Below are positions 38,551 to 46,659 of a stretch of DNA of 64,000 nucleotides, piece by piece. The translations under genes and the position numbers were made by a program. The notes beneath the pieces were generated by a model. The model was not told where the DNA came from and did no database searches. It worked only from the letters and a program-made list of their open reading frames with translations. The stretch comes from Deltaproteobacteria bacterium (lineage in GTDB: Bacteria > Desulfobacterota > Desulfobacteria > Desulfobacterales > UBA5852), in assembly GCA_020444045.1 (NCBI GenBank), contig JAHLLS010000010.1, forward strand, positions 1-64,000, written 5' to 3'. The stretch's first letter is position 1. Each line of letters begins with the position of its first letter.

Positions 38551-38674
38551 GGTTTTTCCTCCTCTTAAGGTGTTAAAAAAAAACTTAAAATTGGGTTGAC
38601 GAATGTTAGCTACCGCTGATTTTAGGGTGGCGCTTTTTCGCGCCGTTTTAACCGCATTCGTTGGACAGGGATAA

Positions 38675-38690
38675 AGCAATGAGCATGCCA
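38675..38690 (-). promoter_or_regulatory. sigma54 (-24/-12) promoter of pilA
   Basis: On the minus strand, TGGCATG (38690-38684), four bases, and TTGCT (38679-38675) make GG-N10-GC with both consensus blocks intact. The start is expected near 38665. Confidence 0.82.
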
Positions 38691-38797
38691 GTTGCCACAT
38701 GCCAATTTATTTTTTTTCATCACATCGTATTTATTGCATAATTCGATCTTCCCCACCCAGCGCAACCTTTCAGAAGTATATGGCTATACCAAGCATC

Positions 38798-38833
38798 TGA
38801 CAGAATTTGTCAGGAGATTGACATTTTTTGTCA
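38798..38833. promoter_or_regulatory. two phased TGACA-N5-TGTCA dyads, candidate PilR sites
   Basis: TGACA-GAATT-TGTCA (38798-38812) and TGACA-TTTTT-TGTCA (38819-38833). Centres are 21 bp apart, two helical turns, and 115-136 bp upstream of the sigma54 promoter. Known PilR-bound sequences contain TGTC. A PilR gene lies 2.8 kb away. Confidence 0.65.
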
Positions 38834-39054
38834 CGTTGTATGTTTTTGTTTACACAAAAACATTATTATCAATAATTGGCTTGTATTATTAGATGGTTGT
38901 CTATTCTTTGTACCTTGGACCAGATGCCGGGTTCCGCCGGCATGAGAGACAGGGGCTGGTGGGTAAAAGTGAAGCGTCAAGCTGAAAGCTGAAAGGGAAA
39001 AAGCAGGCCCCTTGAACCGCGATAGGTATGAGGTTGGAGGCTTGGAGCTTCTTT

Positions 39055-39092
39055 TCGCGATCTGCGAAAATCTGCGTCACCTGCGGATTAAT
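39055..39092. repeat. intergenic repeat-like tract
   Basis: The tract ATCTGCGAAAATCTGCGTC, followed by ACCTGCGGATTAATC, repeats the unit ATCTGCG and closely resembles intergenic phrases that occur in many copies in unrelated genomes. It overlaps the 3' end of the PIN gene. Only one copy is visible in this window. Confidence 0.35.
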
Positions 39093-39516
39093 CTTTCGTT
39101 TTTTGGATAGCCATACATCGATAAAATTCAAGGAATTCCCTTGGGGATAAGAGACGCACCCCTTTCCGTAAATCGGTGGGGAAATGAATCGCGTTGCCTG
39201 TGATCAATGCGTTTACATTTCCGGCAATGGCAACCGCGATAAATGGTTCATCGTCGCGGTCCGGTAAACGATCGTGTAAGGGGCTTCCCGAAACAAAATG
39301 TCCATAATGTTCGACAAAATCAAGCAAGACCGCCACATCGTCTCGGTTGAATCGAAATTTTGGACAATGAAGGACATCTCGGTATTCCGATAGAATTCTG
39401 GCATCCAAAAACAGGGTAAGGCTATTCGAAAAAACCAATCGGACAATTTCCCCGCTTGAACCGAAGGGCGTAAGCAACCCGGAAACAAGAATATTCGTAT
39501 CGAGTACGATTTTCAC
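39088..39516 (-). CDS. PIN-domain toxin of a type II toxin-antitoxin pair
   Basis: A 142-residue PIN-domain nuclease of the COG1569 type: the first acidic residue D6 (VLDTNILVSGLL), ILSEYRDVLHCPKF in the middle, and DRDDEPFIAVAI followed by ITGNAIHFP, the TGN-HFP variant typical of this subfamily. Toxins of this class cleave RNA using acidic residues and a divalent metal. The ATG overlaps the antitoxin stop by 4 nt, the normal order (antitoxin first). Confidence 0.86.
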   Translation of the reverse strand: MKIVLDTNILVSGLLTPFGSSGEIVRLVFSNSLTLFLDARILSEYRDVLHCPKFRFNRDDVAVLLDFVEHYGHFVSGSPLHDRLPDRDDEPFIAVAIAGNVNALITGNAIHFPTDLRKGVRLLSPREFLEFYRCMAIQKTKD

Positions 39517-39800
39517 GATTTCCGCTCATCCCTGACAGCTTGAATTTCAGCATCGATCTCATCCATGGATATTTTGTCTGTCCCCTGCCCGGTCGATTCA
39601 TACTGGATGGCGGCTACGGCATTGGTTGCGCGTGCCAGTCGAAAAGCCTTTAAGACCTTTTCAAGATTGCTTTCATTGATGGATGAAAGCATGGCAATCG
39701 GCCTGCCGTTACTGGTCAAGATCATTTCTTTTTGAGCCGGTAGCTCCTTCCACACTTGTGCCGATTTCGATTTTAATTCTCTTATGCTTAAAAACTTCAT
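39513..39800 (-). CDS. Phd/YefM-like antitoxin
   Basis: A 95-residue antitoxin for the overlapping PIN toxin. The N-terminal DNA-binding fold is Phd/YefM-like (FLSIRELKSKSAQVWKEL, then EMILTSNGRPIAMLSS), and the acidic C-terminus (DKISMDEIDAEIQAV) is the expected toxin-binding tail. GGGAGG lies about 6 nt before the ATG. Two short palindromes upstream are possible autoregulatory sites. Confidence 0.85.
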   Translation of the reverse strand: MKFLSIRELKSKSAQVWKELPAQKEMILTSNGRPIAMLSSINESNLEKVLKAFRLARATNAVAAIQYESTGQGTDKISMDEIDAEIQAVRDERKS

Positions 39801-40271
39801 ATATAGCCTCCCTCTTTCTCTTGAGACTCAATTGTAGATCCATATGCGACTCGAATCAAGTACTTGAATGTGAATTATATTTCCGCAACCTGGTTTTTCA
39901 AGAAACACCAGATACCTCAAAGCCCAAGTTCCTTTTTCAAATCCTTCCAGGGGATCGGCTCGCCAGGCTCGTTTTTGGCTTTCCAGGCCTCTTAAGCCTC
40001 ATGGACGGCGTGTTCGCCTGCGGTAGCTTCTCACCTCTCATGCAATTACCTTGGGCTACCGGGAGCGGGCATCTCGAGGAAACCCCCGTCGGCCCGGGAC
40101 AAGATATCGGCTTTCGCCGGTATGACGATGGAAAGGGGCCGGGATGACGGAGGTGAGATGATGAAAACAGACGGCGGAATGACGGCCTTGGGGGTGTGTG
40201 GACCGCCGATCCCGATGGTTTATATCTGGAACGCCGCACAACGCCGATGCCAGCTGATTTACGAAGCCCCC
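39801..40271. other. 471-bp intergenic region with antitoxin operator-like palindromes and a dispersed-repeat tract
   Basis: Next to the antitoxin start lie two palindromes: TTGAGACTCAA (39821-39831) and TCAAGTACTTGA (39856-39867). Further right, 40075-40165 carries a dispersed-repeat-like tract (CCCCCGTCGGCCCGGGACA, then TTTCGCCGGTATGACG), the type whose spurious translation reads HTGESRYP in many genomes. No coding frame here is convincing. Confidence 0.5.
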
Positions 40272-41666
40272 TTACTTGTCATCCGCCATTTTCCCGAGGC
40301 GATGCCGGAAGGATCGGAACGTGATCCCCAACAGCTCCGCAGCGCGGTTTTTGTTGCCGTCGGCGATTTCAAGGCCTTTTTGGAGGTAGGCGTACTCGAT
40401 TTCCCGCAAAACAACATCCAGGGCGATGCCCTTGGCCACATCGTCCAAGTCGTAGCGCTTACCCTCCACGCCCTCGATCCAGCGACGTTTGTGTACCGAC
40501 AGCGCCAGGCTTTCCGGCAGGATGATGTTGGTACTGGTCAGGGCCACCGAGCGCTCCATGAGGTTTTCTAGCTCCCGCACATTGCCCGGAAAATCGTATT
40601 TATTCATCAAATCAACGGCATAGGAGGATAATTTTTTGATTTCCTTACCCATCTCGCGGGAATATTTATCCAGGAAATGCTGGGCCAGCACCTTTAGATC
40701 ACCCTTCCGCTCCCGCAGGGGAGGCACCTTGATCTCGATGACGTTCAGGCGATAGAACAGATCCTCCCGGAACCGGCCTTCGATGACTTCCTTGGCCAGA
40801 TTCTTGTTGGTGGCCGAGATGATGCGGCAATCTACCTCGATGTCCTCGTTGCTGCCCACTGGTTTAAAAGATTTTTCCTGGACCACCCGCAGCAGTTTGA
40901 CCTGCAGGGGCATGCTCAACTCACCGATTTCATCAAGAAAAACCGTTCCTTTGTGGGCGGCCGCAAACAAACCCTTTTTATCCTGGGTGGCCCCGGTAAA
41001 CGAGCCCTTCATATGGCCGAAAAGCTCGCTCTCCATCAGATTTTCCGGAATGCCGCCGCAGTTGATCGCCACAAAGGGCTTGATCGACCGCTCGCTTTCA
41101 TCGTGAATGGCCCTGGCGATCAATTCCTTGCCGGTGCCGCTCTCACCCGTGACCAGGACATTGGTGCGTGTCGGGGCAACCTGCCGGATCAGGTTGAAAA
41201 TATGCTCCATGGCCGGGCTGTTGCCCACGATCTTGCTGAAATGGATGTTCTTTTTCAACTGATCATCAACGGTCTCTTTTTCGTGTTCGAGGGTTTTCAG
41301 TTCCAGCGCGTTGGCGACCGTGGCCTTGAGTTCATCGTTGTCAAACGGCTTGGGGACGTAGTCGTAAGCCCCCTCATTCATGGCCTCCACCGCCACTTCG
41401 GTGGTGACATAGGCCGAAATCATGATGACGACAGTGTCGGGATTCTTGGCCTTGGAGGCCCGCAGAACATCGAGGCCGGTGATGTCGCCCAGACGAATAT
41501 CACAGATCATTAAATCATAGCGGTCCTCACCCAGCATTTGCACCGCCCGGGTGCCGGATTCAGCGCACGTCACCTGATAACCCTCCTTGATCAGGAGGTA
41601 TTCAAGCAATTCCCGCATGCTCAGTTCATCGTCCACGACAAGAATGTGATACGCCGGTTTCGTCAT
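40272..41666 (-). CDS. pilR: sigma54-dependent response regulator, PilR-like
   Basis: A 464-residue NtrC-family regulator. The receiver domain (1-125) has D12/D13 and the phosphoacceptor D56 (MICDIRLGD). The AAA+ domain (about 145-385) has Walker A GESGTGKE, the sigma54-contact loop as GSFTGA (the variant found in PilR) and Walker B TVFLDEIGEL. The C-terminal Fis-type helix-turn-helix (about 420-460) includes NRAAELLGITFRSFRHRL. PilR activates sigma54 transcription of pilA; a matching promoter lies 2.8 kb away. The cognate sensor PilS is not adjacent: the next gene upstream on this strand is pyrC, after 108 bp. Confidence 0.88.
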   Translation of the reverse strand: MTKPAYHILVVDDELSMRELLEYLLIKEGYQVTCAESGTRAVQMLGEDRYDLMICDIRLGDITGLDVLRASKAKNPDTVVIMISAYVTTEVAVEAMNEGAYDYVPKPFDNDELKATVANALELKTLEHEKETVDDQLKKNIHFSKIVGNSPAMEHIFNLIRQVAPTRTNVLVTGESGTGKELIARAIHDESERSIKPFVAINCGGIPENLMESELFGHMKGSFTGATQDKKGLFAAAHKGTVFLDEIGELSMPLQVKLLRVVQEKSFKPVGSNEDIEVDCRIISATNKNLAKEVIEGRFREDLFYRLNVIEIKVPPLRERKGDLKVLAQHFLDKYSREMGKEIKKLSSYAVDLMNKYDFPGNVRELENLMERSVALTSTNIILPESLALSVHKRRWIEGVEGKRYDLDDVAKGIALDVVLREIEYAYLQKGLEIADGNKNRAAELLGITFRSFRHRLGKMADDK

Positions 41667-41774
41667 GATGGGTCATGATCCCTTATGTGATGATAACGCG
41701 TTGTGAATATGGAAAGCATCGGTCAAACACAAGCGGCCCAGCAGACTGCTATATCCCTGAAGTTGCACTTCGGA

Positions 41775-43061
41775 CTATACCGCCGAGAGTTCGTAAACCA
41801 CGCGGCCGCCGACGATGGTCATGACAGCCCGCCCTTTGACCGGCCATCCATTGAAAGGGCAATTGCGGCTCAGCGAAACGAACTGGTCAACGTCGATCGT
41901 ATATTCCAAATCCGGTGCGAAAACGGTCACATCGGCGACCATTCCGGTTTGCAGTCCATGATCGCGACTCAGTATGCGGGCAGGTCCGGTGGCCATCAAC
42001 TCCACCAGGCGCGCCATGCTGATCACACGCTCATGGATCAGTTTGAGCGCCAGCGGCAGGGATGTTTCCAGACCGATGATGCCGTTGGCGGCCTGGTCGA
42101 ATTCCACCATCTTTTCGATGCTCGAATGGGGCGCATGATCGCTGGCAATGGCATCCAGGGTGCCGTCCGCCAGCCCCTCTCGAATGGCGTCGCTGTCAGC
42201 CCGGGTGCGCAGGGGCGGATACATTTTCGTGTTGGTGTCGTATTCCTGAACGGCCTCGTCGGTCAGGGAGAAATAATGCGGTGCGGTTTCAGCCGTCACA
42301 CGCACCCCGCGCGCTTTGGCCCGGCGAATGGCCTGCACGGTTTGCGCCGTACTGACATGGGCGATGTGCAACGCCCCGCCGGTGAGCTCACTCAGGGCGA
42401 TATCCCGCATGGCCATGACGGATTCGGCCGCATTGGGAATGCCGGACAATCCCAGGCGAGTGGCCACCGCCCCTTCGTTCATGGCGCCCCCGTCGGACAG
42501 GTCGGAATCCTCGCAGTGGGAAATAACCGGCAGCCCAAACCCGCGGGCATACTCCAAGGCGCGCCGCATCAGCAGGCTGCTGACAATCGGTCGCCCGTCA
42601 TCACTGAAGGCCACGGCACCGCAATGTTTCAATTCACCGAATTCGGTAAGCCCCTCCCCTTTCAGCCCCGGGCTTACTGCCGCCACCGGATAAACGCGGG
42701 CGGCCGCCGCCTGGCGTGCCTGGGCGAGGACAAACTCTGTGATCTGGCCGCAATCATTGACCGGAACCGTATTGGGCATGGTACAAACCGCCGTAAAACC
42801 GCCGGCGGCAGCCGCGCGGCAGCCGGAAGCAATGGTTTCCTTGTATTCGTGACCGGGTTCGCGCAAGTGAACGTGAAGATCAATCAGCCCCGGCGTCACC
42901 ACCATGCCGGCCGCATCCACCACGCGACAGCCGGCCGGTGGGGCTTCACTGCCCTCACCATGGGTGAGTCCGGCAATTTTCCCGTCTTTTATATAAAGGT
43001 CGGCCACACCGTCGCAATGCCCCGGGTCGATGACCCGTCCGCCCCGAATCAGCAGATCCAT
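41775..43061 (-). CDS. pyrC: dihydroorotase PyrC
   Basis: Cyclises carbamoyl aspartate to dihydroorotate in pyrimidine synthesis. The 428-residue amidohydrolase has GLIDLHVHLREPGHEYKE (zinc histidines), CTMPNTVPVND, and later SHCEDSDLS, AIASDHAPHS. The ATG at 43061 is chosen (DLLIRGGRVIDP): it lies 1 nt past the pyrB stop codon, although the frame is open to 43175 inside pyrB. It is translationally close-coupled with pyrB. A second, different dihydroorotase gene is at 59731. Confidence 0.94.
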   Translation of the reverse strand: MDLLIRGGRVIDPGHCDGVADLYIKDGKIAGLTHGEGSEAPPAGCRVVDAAGMVVTPGLIDLHVHLREPGHEYKETIASGCRAAAAGGFTAVCTMPNTVPVNDCGQITEFVLAQARQAAAARVYPVAAVSPGLKGEGLTEFGELKHCGAVAFSDDGRPIVSSLLMRRALEYARGFGLPVISHCEDSDLSDGGAMNEGAVATRLGLSGIPNAAESVMAMRDIALSELTGGALHIAHVSTAQTVQAIRRAKARGVRVTAETAPHYFSLTDEAVQEYDTNTKMYPPLRTRADSDAIREGLADGTLDAIASDHAPHSSIEKMVEFDQAANGIIGLETSLPLALKLIHERVISMARLVELMATGPARILSRDHGLQTGMVADVTVFAPDLEYTIDVDQFVSLSRNCPFNGWPVKGRAVMTIVGGRVVYELSAV

Positions 43062-43062
43062 T

Positions 43063-43977
43063 TCACTTGCCTCCCAGCACCAGATAGAGCAGCGCCATGC
43101 GAACGGCGACACCGTTGGTGACCTGGTCCAGAATGACGGAATAGGGTCCGTCCGCCACCTCCGGGGCGATTTCAACCCCCCGGTTCATGGGCCCCGGGTG
43201 CATGATCAGCACATCGCGCTTGGCCTTCCGCAACCGCTTCAGATCGAGCCCGTAGACGTTGGCATATTCCCGCTCGCTGGGCATGAGAAACCGTTGTTGG
43301 CGCTCTTTCTGAACCCGTAGCATCATGATGATGTCGGCCTCAGGGATCGCCTCATCCAGCTGGTCGACCACCCTGGCCCCCAGTGCCTCAATTCCAATAG
43401 GCATCATGGTCGGCGGTCCGGCCAGCATTACCGTGGCCCCCATTTTCTGAAAACCGACGATATTGGACCGCGCCACCCGGCTGTGGGCGATATCCCCCAC
43501 GATCAGGAGTTTCAATCCCTGCAGGTGTCCCTTTTTCTCCCTGACGGTCATCATGTCCAGAAGGGCCTGGGTCGGGTGGGCATGCATGCCGTCTCCAGCA
43601 TTGATAACGCGGGCCTGGCACATTCTGGCCAGCATATGCGGCGCCCCGGCAGAGGAATGCCGAATGACGATGATGTCCGGCTGCATGGCTTCGATATTCT
43701 GAATCGTGTCCAGCAGGGTTTCCCCTTTGACCACGCTGCTGGTGGCTTTGGAAAAAGACATGCTGTCGGCACTCAGGCGCTTGGCGGCAATATCAAACGA
43801 CGATTTGGTACGCGTGCTGGGTTCGTAGAAAAAATGAACGACGGTCTTGCCCCGTAGGGTGGGAACCTTCTTGATGGCGCGTCTGGAAATCTCCTTCATC
43901 CGCACGGCCGTTTCCAGAATCTGTTTGATTTCTCCCGGAGACAGGGAGGCCATGTCGAGAATGTGTTTATTGCGCAT
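43063..43977 (-). CDS. pyrB: aspartate carbamoyltransferase catalytic subunit PyrB
   Basis: Condenses carbamoyl phosphate with aspartate. The 304-residue protein has YEPSTRTKSSF (carbamoyl phosphate loop, STRTxxSF), IRHSSAGAPHMLA, HPTQALLDMMT, and MHPGPMNRGVE. No regulatory pyrI or pyrR lies beside it; class B/C enzymes often pair with a dihydroorotase, which follows here directly. The 236-bp upstream region has no gene apart from a doubtful 32-codon frame after lepB. Confidence 0.95.
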   Translation of the reverse strand: MRNKHILDMASLSPGEIKQILETAVRMKEISRRAIKKVPTLRGKTVVHFFYEPSTRTKSSFDIAAKRLSADSMSFSKATSSVVKGETLLDTIQNIEAMQPDIIVIRHSSAGAPHMLARMCQARVINAGDGMHAHPTQALLDMMTVREKKGHLQGLKLLIVGDIAHSRVARSNIVGFQKMGATVMLAGPPTMMPIGIEALGARVVDQLDEAIPEADIIMMLRVQKERQQRFLMPSEREYANVYGLDLKRLRKAKRDVLIMHPGPMNRGVEIAPEVADGPYSVILDQVTNGVAVRMALLYLVLGGK

Positions 43978-44213
43978 AGCTCAAGCCCTTTGTGCAGGGA
44001 TTGTAGGACAAAGGCAGCCTATCGAAAAGCGATCGCGTCGTTATGGTGAATCAGATAATTAATAAAAACATGCGCTTGTCATTATAACAAGCATGACCCC
44101 TTAGAACGTCATATCATTCAGACACAGCCGCGGCAGCCGTCATCGATTCGATACGTGTCCATACGGGTGACAGCACTTCCCGAATGCCGTAGCACAGCCA
44201 AACAGAAGCCACG

Positions 44214-44861
44214 CTAATGTAATATGTCCCCCAGACGGCGCCACCGCACACCGAAGTCTTCGCTGTCCCATGACCAGTAAATCATAAAGGCCTTGCCCCT
44301 CAACTTGTCAAAGTCAACAAAACCCCAGAAGCGGCTGTCGTTGCTATTGTCGCGGTTGTCACCCATGACGAACAGATTGTCCGGCGGAACCGTGATCGGG
44401 CCGAAATTGTCGCGAGGCGGGTATTTCTGCCGGATCGTATACGCATCTTTGTGCACCGCGAAGGGGTTTTCCTCAGGTTGGCCATTGACGAAGACCTCTT
44501 TATCGCGGCATTCGACCACATCCCCCGGGAGGCCGACCACCCGCTTGATGTAGTCCACCTTGGGATCGCCGGGGAATTTGAACACCACGATATCACCCCG
44601 CTTGGGGTCCGTGACGGGAACGATCGTCTGGTTGCTGAACGGCATTCGTATGCCGTACATAAATTTGTTGACCAGGATGTGGTCCCCAACAAGCAAGGTG
44701 TCTTCCATCGAACCGGAAGGAATTTTAAACGCCTGGACAATAAAAGTGCGGATAAAAAGTGCCAGTAAAATCGCCAGCAGGATAGCTTCGACATTTTCCC
44801 GAAGTCGTGATTTTTTCACGGTGGCAAGCTCTTTGTCATGAAGCGAGGTAGTGGATTTCAA
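44214..44861 (-). CDS. lepB: signal peptidase I
   Basis: Cleaves signal peptides of exported proteins. The 215-residue serine-lysine protease has one N-terminal membrane helix (about 25-45: AILLAILLALFIRTFIVQAF), the catalytic serine in IPSGSMEDTLLVGDHILVNKF, the catalytic lysine in DPKVDYIKRVVGLPGD and the GDNRDNSNDSRFWGFV box. Complete. It follows pgpA (50 nt), suggesting a larC-pgpA-lepB transcript. Confidence 0.95.
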   Translation of the reverse strand: MKSTTSLHDKELATVKKSRLRENVEAILLAILLALFIRTFIVQAFKIPSGSMEDTLLVGDHILVNKFMYGIRMPFSNQTIVPVTDPKRGDIVVFKFPGDPKVDYIKRVVGLPGDVVECRDKEVFVNGQPEENPFAVHKDAYTIRQKYPPRDNFGPITVPPDNLFVMGDNRDNSNDSRFWGFVDFDKLRGKAFMIYWSWDSEDFGVRWRRLGDILH

Positions 44862-44911
44862 TGGTTTGGAAAGCCCTTCCTATGAGTGAAGCCGAAGACC
44901 CGGTGACAGAA

Positions 44912-45379
44912 TCACATCACAGCGGTCAGCCAATAGCCAGCGTGATACACGATTCCAGCCAGGATTCCGGCAGCTACATCGTCCGCAACGATGCCGATGC
45001 CACCGGTAAGGTGCCGGTCCAGCCACCCTACCGGAAACGGTTTGAAAACATCGAACAATCGAAAAAGGATAAAAATGATAATGGCGCTGGCAGCCGTCAG
45101 AGACACCCCCAGACAAGCGATAAGGATGCCGGCGATTTCGTCAATGACGATCATTCCGGGGTCTTTGGTGCCGATGAGGCTCTCGGCTTTGTGAGCGACC
45201 CGCACGGATATCCCGCAGAAGCTTACCGTGAACAAGACCTGCCAATAGAGAGGCCACCCGGAAAGGCACCACGCCAACAAAATGCCGATCAGGGAACCGA
45301 ATGTGCCGGGAGCCACCGGTATCTTCCCGATGTTACAACCCGTTGCGCAAAAAAGCACCCATCGATCCCGGAAAAGCAT
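44912..45379 (-). CDS. pgpA: phosphatidylglycerophosphatase A
   Basis: Dephosphorylates phosphatidylglycerophosphate to phosphatidylglycerol. The 155-residue membrane protein has NIGKIPVAPGTFGS, the metal-binding VIDEIAG and FRLFDVFKPFPVGWLDR with GGIGIVADDVAAG, plus four hydrophobic segments. The substrate is made by PgsA, whose gene is at 63.0 kb in the same window. It is 31 nt downstream of larC. Confidence 0.93.
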   Translation of the reverse strand: MLFRDRWVLFCATGCNIGKIPVAPGTFGSLIGILLAWCLSGWPLYWQVLFTVSFCGISVRVAHKAESLIGTKDPGMIVIDEIAGILIACLGVSLTAASAIIIFILFRLFDVFKPFPVGWLDRHLTGGIGIVADDVAAGILAGIVYHAGYWLTAVM

Positions 45380-45410
45380 GGCCCGTCTCTATATCCCGCG
45401 CTGATATTTG

Positions 45411-46625
45411 TCAATGGTCAGTTGCCGGCTTTGGCCGCGGTGTCTCTAAGGCCGACGCTTCCCCGGCAATCCGCTCATACGCACGGCGAATGGAGATGTC
45501 CTGCTCCCGTGCCACACGGCGGCAGCTCTCGTATTCCGGTACCCAACGGATTTCGCCATCCGGCATGCCAATCCGCTTCAGGGTAACCCGGCCCACCGAC
45601 AGAGAAAGGGACAACGTCTCCCTGGGCAGCATCCAGCGCCGGGCTGTCGAAACCCGCAGGCCGATCGTGGTGGTTTCTTTAAAGAGAACATCACGCAGCG
45701 CGTCGATGTGTGACGCGTGCCCCAAAACCTGGACCAGAGTTCCCGGCCGGTTCTTCTTCATGTAAACCGGTATCCAATAGACATCCAGGGCGCCGTTCGC
45801 AAAGAGTTCTTCCATCAGATAACCAAAGATCTCCGGATTCATATCATCGATGGTGGTCTCGATGACGTGCACGGTGTCCACAACATACCCATCCTGTTCA
45901 CACCCGGGTGTCAGTGGATTTCCGATTATCACCCGCAAAAGGTTGGGATGGTCCGGGTAATTTCGCTGCCCGGCGCCGTAACCCACCGCAATAATTTTCA
46001 TGGCCGGCATGGCACCGAAGCGTTCCCCCAGTGTTGCCATGATGGCGGCCCCCGTGGGGGTCACCAGTTCCCCCTCGACGTCCACGCCGTGAACCGGAAT
46101 GCCTTGCAACAAAGAAAGTGTCGCGGGGGCCGGCAACGGTAACCGCCCGTGGCGGCAATCGACGAAACCGCGGCCCTGAGGAAGAGAGGACGCCATCACC
46201 CGGGTCACGCCGAGATGCGCCAGGCCCAGCACGCTACCAACGATATCCACAATCGAGTCCAATGCACCGACCTCATGGAAATGCACCGCATCGACGGCTT
46301 CTCCATGGATGCCGGCTTCAGCGACGGCAATTTTATGGAAGATGGCCAGCACCGTCTTTTTGACGGATTCCGGCAGGCCACTATCGCCGATCAGTTTTTG
46401 GATATCGGCATAATGGCGGGAGGGGCTGCGGTCTTCGGCAACGACCTCGCAGTGCAACGCCCGAATACCGTGCCGCTCAACCGGCGTCACCTCTAGTCTG
46501 AAAGGTTCTGTCAGCAACAGCGCCAGGTCATGCTCAAGTTTATCCACCGGAACGCCAAGATCGATCAACGCTCCTAACGTCATATCGCCGCTGATACCCG
46601 AAAAACAGTCAAAATAAGCCAGCAC
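45411..46625 (-). CDS. larC: LarC-like nickel-pincer cofactor biosynthesis protein
   Basis: LarC is a CTP-dependent nickel insertase that makes the nickel-pincer nucleotide of lactate racemase. The 404-residue DUF111 protein begins MLAYFDCFSGISGDMTLGALIDLG, then has VHFHEVGALDSIVDIVG, the LPLPAPATLSLL segment, GAAIMATLG and ETTIDDMNPEIFGYL. LarB, LarE and LarA are not nearby, so the cofactor pathway must be completed elsewhere, or the protein serves another nickel enzyme. The length is normal. Confidence 0.9.
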   Translation of the reverse strand: MLAYFDCFSGISGDMTLGALIDLGVPVDKLEHDLALLLTEPFRLEVTPVERHGIRALHCEVVAEDRSPSRHYADIQKLIGDSGLPESVKKTVLAIFHKIAVAEAGIHGEAVDAVHFHEVGALDSIVDIVGSVLGLAHLGVTRVMASSLPQGRGFVDCRHGRLPLPAPATLSLLQGIPVHGVDVEGELVTPTGAAIMATLGERFGAMPAMKIIAVGYGAGQRNYPDHPNLLRVIIGNPLTPGCEQDGYVVDTVHVIETTIDDMNPEIFGYLMEELFANGALDVYWIPVYMKKNRPGTLVQVLGHASHIDALRDVLFKETTTIGLRVSTARRWMLPRETLSLSLSVGRVTLKRIGMPDGEIRWVPEYESCRRVAREQDISIRRAYERIAGEASALETPRPKPATDH

Positions 46626-46659
46626 GCGCGTTCGCCTCCCACCTTGGACCAGGCCGCCT

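Larger units (their letters stand above)
38551..39087. other. 537-bp regulatory region upstream of pilA
   Basis: It holds no gene. From pilA outward it contains a 5' leader of about 115 nt, the sigma54 promoter (38675-38690), an AT-rich tract with the two TGACA-N5-TGTCA dyads (38798-38833), a further dyad (TGTTTTTGT-N4-ACAAAAACA, 38841-38862), then GC-richer sequence with a 7-bp hairpin (ATGCCGG-N6-CCGGCAT near 38922-38941) and an intergenic-repeat-like tract (39055-39092). Confidence 0.65.

Noticed and set aside
38901-39131. 76-codon minus-strand frame containing NPQVTQIFADREKK
   Set aside because: It is the translation of an intergenic repeat-like tract known to create spurious frames and overlaps the PIN gene end.
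39937-40241. Minus-strand frames containing HTGESRYL
   Set aside because: This is the usual spurious translation of a dispersed intergenic repeat, not a conserved protein.
41703-43121. Plus-strand frame of 472 codons opposite pyrC
   Set aside because: It is antisense to pyrC and gives a histidine/glycine-rich sequence without family features.
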